Positions 35,170 through 43,246 of a stretch of DNA of 45,540 nucleotides are shown here, piece by piece. The notes beneath the pieces were generated by a model, which was not told the origin of the DNA, did not search any database, and saw only the letters and a list, made by a program, of their open reading frames with translations. The first letter of the stretch is position 1, and each line of letters begins with the position of its first letter. The stretch comes from Acidobacteriota bacterium (GTDB lineage: Bacteria; Actinomycetota; Acidimicrobiia; Acidimicrobiales; Palsa-688): assembly GCA_028876385.1 (NCBI GenBank), contig JAGWSF010000006.1, positions 1 to 45,540 of the forward strand, written 5' to 3'. The translations under genes were made by a program, and so were the position numbers.

Positions 35170-35189
35170 CTTCGACATCGATGTTGGTG
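35170..35189. promoter_or_regulatory. palindromic operator before the thioesterase gene
   Basis: CTTCGACATCGATGTTGGTG contains the full core RACRTCGAYGTY and agrees with the site at 19959 in 15 of 20 positions. A second overlapping half (GTTCAACTTCGA) begins 6 bp upstream. It lies in the 282-bp divergent region between lipoprotein and thioesterase genes; the rest of that region holds no other recognised element. Confidence 0.6.
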
Positions 35190-35274
35190 GCATCCGGAGC
35201 CGATGGCTACCATCACCTCAGGTCGAGCCGGGAGCCACCACCCGGAGGTACCGAGGGATCGGGGGTCACTGCAG

Positions 35275-36096
35275 GTGAACGAGTTGGACGACATCCTGGC
35301 GTCACTGGACCTCGAGGCTACCGGTGAGGGCCGATACCGGGCCGGCAACGTACCGGTCGCCCACGGAGTCGTCTTCGGCGGCCAACTCATGGGCCAGGCC
35401 ATCGTGGCCGCCGTCGGCTCGCAGCCGGGCAAGCTGGTCAAGACACTGAACATCGTCTTCGCCCGCAGCGGATCGACGGCCGAGCCGGTGGACATCGAGG
35501 TGGACACCATCGCCACCGGCCGATCGGTCGGAAGCTGCACCGTCTCGTTCAGCCAGGGCGGGCGCCTCTTCACCCGGGCGACGGTGCTCCTGAGCGCCGA
35601 CGAAGCCGATTTCCTCACCTACCGCGAGCCGTCGCCGTCGGCCCTGACCCCCCCGAGCGGCAGGCGCCCCCCGGGCTGGCAGATAGAGATCACCGGCGGG
35701 GTGGACATCAACGACCCCGACGACGTCGGACCGGCGGAGCTCGACGTGTGGACCAGGTTCGACGGAGCTCCCGACGATCCGGTCATCAGCCAGGCCCTGC
35801 TCAGCTACGCCACCGACGGCTTCTTGATCGCCACGGCCATGAGGCCCCACAAGGGGGTCGGCCAAGCCCAGTCCCACCAGACGGTCAGCACCGCCGTCCT
35901 CGGCCACACCATCACCTTCCACGAGCCCTTCTCGGCCGCCGAGTGGATGTTCCTCGCCCACCGCAGCCCTTACGCCGGCCGGGGACGCAGCTACGGCCGG
36001 GCCGACGTGTACCGCCCCGACGGCGCCCTCATAGCCTCCTTCACCCAGGACAATCTGATCCGGGCCCGCCCCGGCGACGCCCGAGGGGTGCTCTAG
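35275..36096 (+). CDS. TesB-like acyl-CoA thioesterase-family protein
   Basis: 273 residues from GTG 35275 (VNELDDILASLDLE), the usual family start; GTG 35161 and ATG 35203 are in frame but would put the operator or its flank inside the gene. Two hot-dog halves are seen, with HGVVFGGQLMGQAIVAA in the first and FHEPFSAAEWMFL plus IASFTQDNLIR in the second. E. coli TesB uses Asp, Thr and Gln; the Gln is kept (FTQD) but the Asp position reads VLGHTITFH, so Asp is replaced by Gly. The protein may bind acyl-CoA with weak or altered hydrolysis. It lies next to the TetR gene (convergent, 28 bp). Confidence 0.83.
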   Translation: MNELDDILASLDLEATGEGRYRAGNVPVAHGVVFGGQLMGQAIVAAVGSQPGKLVKTLNIVFARSGSTAEPVDIEVDTIATGRSVGSCTVSFSQGGRLFTRATVLLSADEADFLTYREPSPSALTPPSGRRPPGWQIEITGGVDINDPDDVGPAELDVWTRFDGAPDDPVISQALLSYATDGFLIATAMRPHKGVGQAQSHQTVSTAVLGHTITFHEPFSAAEWMFLAHRSPYAGRGRSYGRADVYRPDGALIASFTQDNLIRARPGDARGVL

Positions 36097-36124
36097 CTCG
36101 AGCTGATTGGCCGCGCCGTCGCGG

Positions 36125-36802
36125 TCACTTCCTCGTCGCCCGACGGCGGGCGGAACCCGGTGGGGGCGAGCGGAAGCCCAAGGCGTTGATGAAGACCCGA
36201 GTCATCTGTTCCACCCCGTGGTCGAAATCGCAGTCGAGGTTGCCTTCGACGAGCCACGATTCGGGGAAGCGGGTGGTCATGGCCCCCAGAGCGGCCTGGG
36301 CTACGACCGGGTCGAGGTCGGGGTCGACCAGTCCGTGCCGCTGCATGCGGCGGATGGACTCCTCGACCTGCTGGGCGTAGCGGGACAGGCGCTGATGCCG
36401 GGCCCGTCGGACCTCGGCGTCATAGCGGGACACCTGCTCGATGACACCCATGATGCGGGCCTGGTCCCGGTAGCTCTCCATGTGCAGCCGGATGGCCGCC
36501 CGTATCCGCTCCTGCGGGGTGGCCTCCGAGGCGGGATCGAGGATCACGCTGCCAAGGGGGGCGCTCAACTGCTCCTCCACCGCCTGGGCCACCTCCCTGA
36601 AGATCTCCTCCTTCGACTCGAAGTAGTGGTAGAAGGACCCGTGGGAGAGGCCGGCCCTCTCGGCGATGTCGGAGATGCGGGCGTCGAGGAAACCGTTCTC
36701 CTCGAATATCTCCTTGGCCGCGGCCAGCAGCCGGGCCCGGGTCTCCGCCCCCTTGCGGGACCTTGGGCCGCCGGGCTTGTCGTTGGTCAGATCTGCTGTC
36801 AT
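36125..36802 (-). CDS. TetR-family transcriptional regulator
   Basis: 225 residues from ATG 36802; in-frame GTG 36832 is also possible and neither has a clear ribosome site. The helix-turn-helix lies at about residues 20-65: ARISDIAERAGLSHGSFYHY, then FESKEEIF. The rest is a helical ligand-binding and dimer domain ending in a basic tail (ARRRATRK). It most likely represses nearby genes until a pathway compound or acyl-CoA binds. It is the only regulator gene in the right half, so it is the best candidate to bind the RACRTCGAYGTY palindromes. No such palindrome is seen before its own start, so it may not be self-regulated. Confidence 0.9.
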   Translation of the reverse strand: MTADLTNDKPGGPRSRKGAETRARLLAAAKEIFEENGFLDARISDIAERAGLSHGSFYHYFESKEEIFREVAQAVEEQLSAPLGSVILDPASEATPQERIRAAIRLHMESYRDQARIMGVIEQVSRYDAEVRRARHQRLSRYAQQVEESIRRMQRHGLVDPDLDPVVAQAALGAMTTRFPESWLVEGNLDCDFDHGVEQMTRVFINALGFRSPPPGSARRRATRK

Positions 36803-36882
36803 CGAGCCGTCCACTTCGCAAGAGTCTGTCACGGTCCCGTCCCTGGCTCAGCGACCCGCGCCGCTCGGCCCCGGCTCGGCGG

Positions 36883-38160
36883 TCAAGAGCGGCTGCGGGC
36901 GTCGGCCGAGGGGCCGCGCGGCACTTCGCGGAAGGGAACGTCGCGGTCCACCGACCGCTCGCGGGGCATCCCGAGCACCCGTTCGCTGACCACGTTGCGG
37001 GCCATCTCGGTGGTGCCCCCACCGATGCAACCGGCCTGGCGCATCAAGAAGTCGGTGCCGCGCCCGGCCGCCGCCCCGTCGTGCGGCGACCAGGCGGCCC
37101 CCGCTTCCCCGGCGATCTGGAAGGTGATGGTGCGGGACCGGGCGCCGGCCACGCCACCGAACAGGCGGGCGATGGCCGCGCCCTGGTCGGACAGGCGGCC
37201 GGTGCGCACCCCCTGGGCGATGCGCTGCTGCAGCCGGGAGCCCACCAGGTCCAGCATGGCGGCCTCGCCGATGAGGTCCCTCACCAGTGGATCGTCGAGC
37301 CGGCCCCGGTCGCGGGCCACTTCGACCGGCGACACCGAACTGGTCGCGGGCCGGCCGAAGGCGGGCATGGTTATGAGCGGGGAGTTGTAGAGCATCCGCT
37401 CGTGGAACATCCACCTGGTGCCGACCGTCCAGCCCTTGTCCACCTCGCCGATCCGGTCGGTGTCGGGGACGCGCACGTCGGTCAGGAACTCCTGGCAGAA
37501 CTCCTTGGATCCGTTGAGCATCTCGATGCGGTGCACGTCGACGCCTTCGCGGTGCAGCGGGAGCATGAACACCGTCAGGCCGCGGTGCTTGGGCACGTCC
37601 CAGTTGGTCCGGGCCAGGCACAGGCCCCAATCCGACCACCAGGCGCCGGTCGTCCAAATCTTCGAGCCGTTGAGCACCCATTCGTCACCGTCGCGCACCG
37701 CGGTGGTCAGGGCCCCCGCCACGTCGGAGCCGCCGCTCGGCTCGGAGAGCAACTGCATCCACAGCTCCTCGCCTTTGAGGATGGCCGGGATGTGGGTCTT
37801 CTTCTGCTCCTCGGTGCCGAAATCGAGTAGCACCGCGGCGCACGGCGAGAGGTTCGGCACCATCAGGCGGGAGGGGTGCTCGAAACCCGACAGCTCCTCG
37901 TTGAAGACCCGCTGATGGGCCGGGCTGAGGCCCTGGCCGCCGTACTCGGGAGAGATGGTGATGCCGGCGAAGCCGGCGTCGAACATCATCCGCATGAGGT
38001 GGCGTTCGTGCTGGATGGCGGCCAGCTCCTCCTCTTCGTCCAGCTCGCCGGCGGCGGCCGCCGCCAACGCCGCGTGATCGAGCGGTCGGAGGTTGGAGCG
38101 GATCCAGGCGCCCGCCCGCTGCCGGAAGCGGTCCAGATCCTCGACGGTGTCTGCGGTCAT
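36883..38160 (-). CDS. acyl-CoA dehydrogenase, probable catalytic alpha subunit
   Basis: 425 residues from ATG 38160. Motifs: ISPEYGGQGLSPAHQ, LLSEPSGGSDVAG, NGSKIWTTGAWWSDW and GGGTTEMARNVVSERVLG. The medium-chain Glu position reads GGGTTEMAR (Gly), but MFHERMLYN has a Glu at the site used by isovaleryl-CoA dehydrogenase and by the alpha subunits of heteromeric mycobacterial enzymes. It should dehydrogenate an acyl-CoA with FAD. The ATG overlaps the stop of the preceding dehydrogenase gene by 4 bp. The operon is divergent from the transporter genes and has a promoter with an operator between its -35 and -10. Confidence 0.9.
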   Translation of the reverse strand: MTADTVEDLDRFRQRAGAWIRSNLRPLDHAALAAAAAGELDEEEELAAIQHERHLMRMMFDAGFAGITISPEYGGQGLSPAHQRVFNEELSGFEHPSRLMVPNLSPCAAVLLDFGTEEQKKTHIPAILKGEELWMQLLSEPSGGSDVAGALTTAVRDGDEWVLNGSKIWTTGAWWSDWGLCLARTNWDVPKHRGLTVFMLPLHREGVDVHRIEMLNGSKEFCQEFLTDVRVPDTDRIGEVDKGWTVGTRWMFHERMLYNSPLITMPAFGRPATSSVSPVEVARDRGRLDDPLVRDLIGEAAMLDLVGSRLQQRIAQGVRTGRLSDQGAAIARLFGGVAGARSRTITFQIAGEAGAAWSPHDGAAAGRGTDFLMRQAGCIGGGTTEMARNVVSERVLGMPRERSVDRDVPFREVPRGPSADARSRS

Positions 38161-39290
38161 GGCCGGGAGTCCTCCTCGATGGTGATCCGGGCCAGGCGTT
38201 GACGGTGGTCGGCCGCCGTCCCGAAGGTGGCGGCGTTGGCCGTGGCCCGGCGCATGAACAGGTGCAGGTCGTGCTCGAAGGTGACCCCGATGCCGCCGTG
38301 CATCTGTACGCAGTCCTGCATCAACTCGAGGCCGTACTGTCCGGCGAAGGCCTTGGCCGCGCTCAGCAAGGCGTCGGCGTCGGGTCGGCCCTCGTCGACC
38401 GCGTCGGCCGCGGCGTCGGCGATGGCGTGGGCGCCTTCGACCCACGATTTCATGTCGGCGAAGCGGTGCTTGAGTTCCTGGTAGGAAGCGAGAGGCCGGC
38501 CGAACGAGTACCGGTCGAAGGCCCATTCGAGGGTCATGGCGAAGGCCCGGTCCAAGGTACCGACGGTCTCGGCGAGTTGAATGACCAGGGCCTGATGGAG
38601 CTGACGTGCCACGGCCGGGTCGGCTGCGCCCACCTCGCCGACCACCGACTCGGCCGGGAGCCTCACGTCGTCGAAGCGCAGCGCCGCGTAGCGGCGGGTC
38701 ATGTCGACGCTCTGCAGCCGCTCCACCGTCACCCCTGGGGTTCCGGCCGCGACGAGCACCTGAGTGAGCCCACCACCGCTACGCCCGGTGACGAGCAGGT
38801 GGTCGGCGTCGGCGGCGGCCTCGACGGGCTTCTTCAGGCCGTTCAACACGACGTCGCCGCCCTCGGTCCTGATGTCCAACTCGACCGCCCGGCCCCCGAT
38901 CAGCCCTCCCGGCTCCTCCCAGCACCACGCCGCCACGGCTGACCCGTCGAGCAGGGCGGCCAGAACGTCGGCATGGGTGCCGGACGCGGCCAAAGCGGCG
39001 GCGACCACGTTGGCCGGGCCGAGGGGGCCGGGCGCGGCGTGGGCGCCGAACTCGTGGGCGAGGAGGGTGAGGTCGATCAGACCCCGCCCGCTGACCGAGC
39101 CGCCGCCTCGCTCCTCGCTCACGAGCAGCGACGTCCAGCCCAGGTCGGCGCCCCGCTTCCAGTAGCCCGGGTCGTAGCCGAGCCGATCGTCACGGAGGCG
39201 GCGGATCTCCCCTACCGGAACCTGGCTGGTGAGGAACTTCGAAGTCGTCTCGCGCAGGAAGTCCTGGTCGGGTGTCAGTTCCAAGAGCAT
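38157..39290 (-). CDS. acyl-CoA dehydrogenase, probable beta (partner) subunit
   Basis: 377 residues. The N-terminal domain (LLELTPDQDFLRETTSKFL, SEERGGGS) and the C-terminal helices (FDRYSFGRPLASYQELKHRF, QMHGGIGVTFEHDLHLF) are present. The catalytic Glu is absent from the helix where its partner has it (AETVGTLDRAFAMTLE). This fits the non-catalytic subunit of an alpha2beta2 acyl-CoA dehydrogenase. ATG 39290 follows GGGGAGG closely. First gene of the leftward operon; its region upstream carries the regulated promoter at 39392-39420. Confidence 0.87.
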   Translation of the reverse strand: MLLELTPDQDFLRETTSKFLTSQVPVGEIRRLRDDRLGYDPGYWKRGADLGWTSLLVSEERGGGSVSGRGLIDLTLLAHEFGAHAAPGPLGPANVVAAALAASGTHADVLAALLDGSAVAAWCWEEPGGLIGGRAVELDIRTEGGDVVLNGLKKPVEAAADADHLLVTGRSGGGLTQVLVAAGTPGVTVERLQSVDMTRRYAALRFDDVRLPAESVVGEVGAADPAVARQLHQALVIQLAETVGTLDRAFAMTLEWAFDRYSFGRPLASYQELKHRFADMKSWVEGAHAIADAAADAVDEGRPDADALLSAAKAFAGQYGLELMQDCVQMHGGIGVTFEHDLHLFMRRATANAATFGTAADHRQRLARITIEEDSRP

Positions 39291-39391
39291 GTCGCCTCCC
39301 CGTGGCCGTGGGCCCTTTCCGATCTAGGTGTTGTGGCCACGAGCCTCCCTTTCCCGGTCCCGCTTTGCCAGGCCCGGCTGGTGCAACGGCG

Positions 39392-39420
39392 ACGGTACTG
39401 AACATCGACGTCACCGTCAA
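39392..39420 (-). promoter_or_regulatory. regulated promoter of the acyl-CoA dehydrogenase operon
   Basis: On the minus strand -35 TTGACG (39420-39415) and -10 TACCGT (39397-39392) are 17 bp apart, close to the ideal. The palindromic operator fills the spacer. The start codon at 39290 is about 100 bp downstream. Confidence 0.6.
39397..39416. promoter_or_regulatory. palindromic operator inside the dehydrogenase promoter
   Basis: ACTGAACATCGACGTCACCG holds a perfect core RACRTCGAYGTY (AACATCGACGTC). It lies between the -35 and -10 of the leftward operon and 153 bp before the permease start on the other side. Confidence 0.6.
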
Positions 39421-39473
39421 AGGTCCCTGACCTCGGCGCCGCAAAGTGCGTGTCGCTCGTCGATATCAGCGTC

Positions 39474-39501
39474 TTGATGCCAGCGTCGAAATTGCTAGCC
39501 T
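39474..39501 (+). promoter_or_regulatory. possible promoter of the transporter operon
   Basis: TTGATG (39474-39479) and TAGCCT (39496-39501) are 16 bp apart, with TG at 39493-39494 giving an extended -10. Two weaker TCGA half-sites (39460 and 39486) lie around it. The rest of the 278-bp divergent region holds the ribosome site before ATG 39569. Confidence 0.35.
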
Positions 39502-39568
39502 GTGGCCACGGGGGGTCGCTCGGCCAAGCCGACGGCTGATCAGCAGCACCAGTCCGGAGGGTGAGAGG

Positions 39569-41587
39569 ATGCTCCAGTACGTCATAGCCGGGTTGGCCCT
39601 CGGTGCTATCTACGCTATTGCCTCAGCCAGCCTGACCGTCACCTTCGTGTCGGCCGGAGTCCTCAACTTCTCCTTCGCGGCGATGGCCTATTTCGTGGCT
39701 CGCATCTATTACTGGCTCAACTCCCAGCACGGCTGGACCACCTACAGCGCCGGACTGGTCTCGATCCTCGTGGTGGGCCCGGCGCTGGGCGTGTTTCTCT
39801 ACCTGATCCTGTTCCGCTTCATCAGAGGCAAGTCCACGCTGGTGAAGCTGGTGTGCACCATCGGCCTGTACGTGGCTCTCCCTGCCGTGCTCGGGGTGAT
39901 ATTCCCCAACTCGGCGTCGATCACCTCGGCCCCCGGGCTGGCCGCCCTGACCGACAAGCCGTACCACTTCCTCGGCAGCCCGGTCACCACCGACCAGGTG
40001 ATCACCTACGGGTTCCTGCTCTTCATCGTGGTGGTCGGGACGGCCGTCCTGCGCTTCACCGACGTCGGCCTCAAGGTGCGGGCCCTGGTGGACTCGGAGG
40101 CCATGGCCTCCTTGTCGGGCACCAACCCCAGCCGGGTGGCTCTCGGGGTGTGGGCCGTGACCACGGCCCTGGCCGGGCTGGCCGGCATCCTGGTGGCGCC
40201 CAGCCAGGGCTTGGACATGGTGGGGATGAGCAACCTCATGGCGGCCGCCTTCGCCGCGGTGGTGGTGGCCCGTCTGCGCTCCCTGCCCATGGCGGTGGTG
40301 GCCTCCCTGGTCATGGGGGTGGTGACCGACGTGATCCAGAAGTACCTTCCGGCCAACAGTTCGCTGACCGCGGCCATCATCCCGAGCATCCCCTTCGGGT
40401 TCATCCTGGTCGCCTTGATCGTCTACCTGATCCGGTCGGGTTCCCTCGACGAGGGTGCCGGGGCCGCCGGTCCGCTCGACCAGGCCATCCGGCCGGCCAC
40501 CCAGGACGCCGCCGAAGCCGGTGCCGAGATGACCGAGGTCAATAAGCGGGGTGCCGCGGTGAGCGCGCTGCCGCTGGTGATCGTGGCGGTGCTCCCGCTG
40601 ATCCTCAAAGGCTTCGGGTCCTACTGGCTCGGTCAGGGGGCCTGGGGCATCTGCTACGCCATCACCTTCTTGACCTTCACGGTGGTGACCGGTGAAGGCG
40701 GGATGCTCTGGCTGTCCCAGATCATGTTCGCGGCCACCGGCGCCATGGCCGGGGCCCAGTTCGTGACCTACTGGCACGTCCCTGTCCTCCTGGCCATTCT
40801 GATGGGGGCGGTCATCGCCGGGGTGGCCGGGTCCGTCCTCGGCGTTCTCACCATCCGACTGGGTGACCTGTACGTGGCTCTGACCACATTCACCTTCAGC
40901 CTGATCGTCGAGCAGTTGGTGTTCACCCGCAACCGCTTCGCCCAGGGCGGGCTCGGCCTGCCCCTGTACCGGCCGTCGTTCGCCCAGAGCGATCTGGTGC
41001 TGGCCTACGTCGCCCTCGCGGTATTCGTGATAATCGCCGCCCTGACCGTCAACCTGCGCCGCTCCACCAGCGGTATGGCCCTGCGGGCGGTGCGCGACAG
41101 CGAGGCCGCATCGCGCACCCTCGGTCTGAGTGTGCTGCAGGTGAAGGTGATCGTGGGCGGCCTGGCCGCGTTCGTGGCCGCCATCGGCGGGGGATTCCTG
41201 GCCCTGTACGCCAACGTGGCCCAGCCCCAGTCGTACTCGACCTACGAGGGCCTGGTGTGGCTGGCCATCGTCGTGACCATGGGCGTGCGCACCATCACCG
41301 GTGCCGCCGTCGCCGGCATCATGTTCACCGTCATGAACGCGGTGTTCAGCACCTACGTCCCGACCCGGTGGGGTCAAATCCCGACCATTCTGTTCGGCCT
41401 CGGGGCCATCGGCGTGGCCCGCAACCCAGAGGGTGTGGTCGTCCAGGTGGGTCGTCAGCTGCGCGGTCTGATCGCCGGAGGCCGCGGCGTGGGTCTGGCC
41501 CCGTCCGGATCGGCGGTCGACGGGCCGGCGCCGCCGGTCATGGTCGGCTCCGGCGGCACCGCCATCCCGGCGGAGGCGGCCAAGTGA
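39569..41587 (+). CDS. Liv-type ABC permease, LivH-LivM fusion
   Basis: 672 residues from ATG 39569, chosen because GGAGGG precedes it and the text then starts like LivH (GLALGAIYAIASASLTVTF). The first half (residues 1-300) has LivH features; an acidic hydrophilic linker of about 45 residues follows; the second half has LivM features (YVALTTFTFSLIVEQLVF, VRDSEAASRTLGLSVLQVKV). Together they make the two membrane domains of a branched-chain-amino-acid-type importer in one chain. The stop overlaps the start of the ATPase gene (GTGA), so subunits are probably made together. The binding protein is encoded at 33721. Substrate likely a carboxylate or amide given the neighbours. Confidence 0.92.
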   Translation: MLQYVIAGLALGAIYAIASASLTVTFVSAGVLNFSFAAMAYFVARIYYWLNSQHGWTTYSAGLVSILVVGPALGVFLYLILFRFIRGKSTLVKLVCTIGLYVALPAVLGVIFPNSASITSAPGLAALTDKPYHFLGSPVTTDQVITYGFLLFIVVVGTAVLRFTDVGLKVRALVDSEAMASLSGTNPSRVALGVWAVTTALAGLAGILVAPSQGLDMVGMSNLMAAAFAAVVVARLRSLPMAVVASLVMGVVTDVIQKYLPANSSLTAAIIPSIPFGFILVALIVYLIRSGSLDEGAGAAGPLDQAIRPATQDAAEAGAEMTEVNKRGAAVSALPLVIVAVLPLILKGFGSYWLGQGAWGICYAITFLTFTVVTGEGGMLWLSQIMFAATGAMAGAQFVTYWHVPVLLAILMGAVIAGVAGSVLGVLTIRLGDLYVALTTFTFSLIVEQLVFTRNRFAQGGLGLPLYRPSFAQSDLVLAYVALAVFVIIAALTVNLRRSTSGMALRAVRDSEAASRTLGLSVLQVKVIVGGLAAFVAAIGGGFLALYANVAQPQSYSTYEGLVWLAIVVTMGVRTITGAAVAGIMFTVMNAVFSTYVPTRWGQIPTILFGLGAIGVARNPEGVVVQVGRQLRGLIAGGRGVGLAPSGSAVDGPAPPVMVGSGGTAIPAEAAK

Positions 41588-43239
41588 ACGCGGTGACTTC
41601 CACCTCGGGCGTCCCGCAGGGTTCGGCCACCTCCGGGCACCGCCTCGAATGCCGCGGCGTCACGGTCCGATTCGGCGGTCTCGTCGCCGTCCGAGACGTC
41701 GATCTGAGCGTCCCTCCCGGCCGCATAGTCGGCCTGGTCGGCCCCAACGGCGCCGGCAAGAGCACCCTGTTCGGCGTGCTGTCAGGTCTTCTGACGCCCA
41801 CCACCGGCAGAGTGTTCATGCACGGCCAGGAGGTGACGACGGCGAGGCCGCAGGCTCGGGCCACCCTGGGCCTGGCCCGGACCTTCCAGCACCCCGAGCT
41901 GTTCCCCGGCCTGACGGTACGCCAGCACCTGAGCCTGGCCTACCGGGTGCGTACGGCCAAGAGCCGGGTGTGGTCGGACCTTTTCACCCTCGGCAGCCTC
42001 AAACGGCCGCAGGCTGAGGAGACGGCCAAGGTGGACGACCTGATTGAAGTGCTCTGCATGGGTCCCATCGCCAACCGCCCGGCCCTCGGGCTCCCCCTCG
42101 GATCGGCCCGGTTGGTGGAGCTCGGGCGGGCGCTGGCCTCGGCGCCGTCGGTGCTGCTCCTCGACGAGCCGTCTTCGGGGCTGGACTCCACCGAGTCGGA
42201 ACAGTTCGAGCAGACGCTGGCGCGAGTCGCCGAGGATTGGGGCATCTCCATCCTCCTCGTCGAACACGACGTGGAGATGGTCATGCGCCTGTGCAGCCAC
42301 GTCAACGTGTTGGACTTCGGGGCTCTCATCGCCAGTGGCACCCCGGCCGAGGTTCGGGCCAACCCGGCGGTGCGGGCCGCCTACCTCGGGGAGGAGATCG
42401 AGGCCGGGAGCAGCCCCACCGGCCAGGCGATCGACTCCCAGCCCGACCTCGACATCAGGGACACCGCCCTGATCGGGCACCCCCCGGTCGACGCCGCGGG
42501 TGGGTCGGGAATCGCCAGCGAGTCGCTGAGAGTCGACGACCTGTCAGTCCGCTACGGCGATGCCACCGCCCTGAGCGCGGTGTCCTTCGAGGTGCCACCC
42601 GGTCGGGTCCTGGCCGTGGTCGGACCCAACGGGGCGGGCAAGAGCAGCCTGGCGCGGGCCGTGTCGGGCCTGGTCCGCCCCCACGGTGGCCGGGTGGTGT
42701 TCGGGGGCCAGGACATGGCTGCCTGGCCGGCGGACCGCATCCGGCGGGCCGGGCTCGTCCACCTGCCCGAAGGCCGGGGGGTGTTCCGCAGCCTCAGCGT
42801 CCTGGACAATCTGAAGATGGCGGCGGCGGCGGTCGACGGGCGACGGGCCCGCAGGGAGGCCCTGGCCACGGCGCTCGAGATCTTCCCGGTCCTGGCGTCG
42901 CGGCGACGTCAGCTGGCCGGATCACTGTCAGGCGGTGAGCAGCAGATGCTCTCGCTGGCCCGGGCCCTGGCCACCAACCCGAAGTTGATCGTGGCCGACG
43001 AGATGTCGCTCGGCCTGGCGCCCATGATGGTCGACCTGGTCTTCGAGGGGCTCGACCGGGCCCGGTCGATGGGGGCGTCGGTCGTCATGATCGAGCAGTA
43101 CGTGCACCGGGCGCTGGCCTTCGCCGACGACTGCCTGATCCTGCAGCGCGGAAATGTGGCCTGGTACGGGCCCGCCTCCAGGGCGGGATCGGAAGTGCTC
43201 GGTCTCTACCTCGGCGAGGCCATGACGGCGGGCGCCTGA
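41584..43239 (+). CDS. Liv-type ABC ATPase, LivG-LivF fusion
   Basis: 551 residues carrying two nucleotide-binding domains. NBD1: Walker A GPNGAGKST (53-61), Walker B LLLDEP (191-196), His228 in VEHD. Its signature reads LPLGS (170-174) instead of LSGGQ-like, so it looks degenerate. NBD2: Walker A GPNGAGKSS (347-355), signature LSGGE (448-452), Walker B IVADE (469-473), and Gln in IEQY where LivF normally has Gln. A linker rich in polar residues (about 271-312) joins them. The ATPase powers the fused permease. GTG 41584 overlaps the permease stop. One active and one degenerate composite site may be expected. Confidence 0.93.
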   Translation: MNAVTSTSGVPQGSATSGHRLECRGVTVRFGGLVAVRDVDLSVPPGRIVGLVGPNGAGKSTLFGVLSGLLTPTTGRVFMHGQEVTTARPQARATLGLARTFQHPELFPGLTVRQHLSLAYRVRTAKSRVWSDLFTLGSLKRPQAEETAKVDDLIEVLCMGPIANRPALGLPLGSARLVELGRALASAPSVLLLDEPSSGLDSTESEQFEQTLARVAEDWGISILLVEHDVEMVMRLCSHVNVLDFGALIASGTPAEVRANPAVRAAYLGEEIEAGSSPTGQAIDSQPDLDIRDTALIGHPPVDAAGGSGIASESLRVDDLSVRYGDATALSAVSFEVPPGRVLAVVGPNGAGKSSLARAVSGLVRPHGGRVVFGGQDMAAWPADRIRRAGLVHLPEGRGVFRSLSVLDNLKMAAAAVDGRRARREALATALEIFPVLASRRRQLAGSLSGGEQQMLSLARALATNPKLIVADEMSLGLAPMMVDLVFEGLDRARSMGASVVMIEQYVHRALAFADDCLILQRGNVAWYGPASRAGSEVLGLYLGEAMTAGA

Positions 43240-43246
43240 GCGCTCG

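Noticed and set aside
39452..39497. Further operator copies around 39460 and 39486
   Set aside because: They match only part of the core (CTCGTCGATATC and AGCGTCGAAATT) and are kept only as weak half-sites.
39623..41377. 584-codon open frame antisense to the permease
   Set aside because: Composition is His/Gly/Asp-rich with no motif, and the sense strand has a clear LivH-LivM protein.
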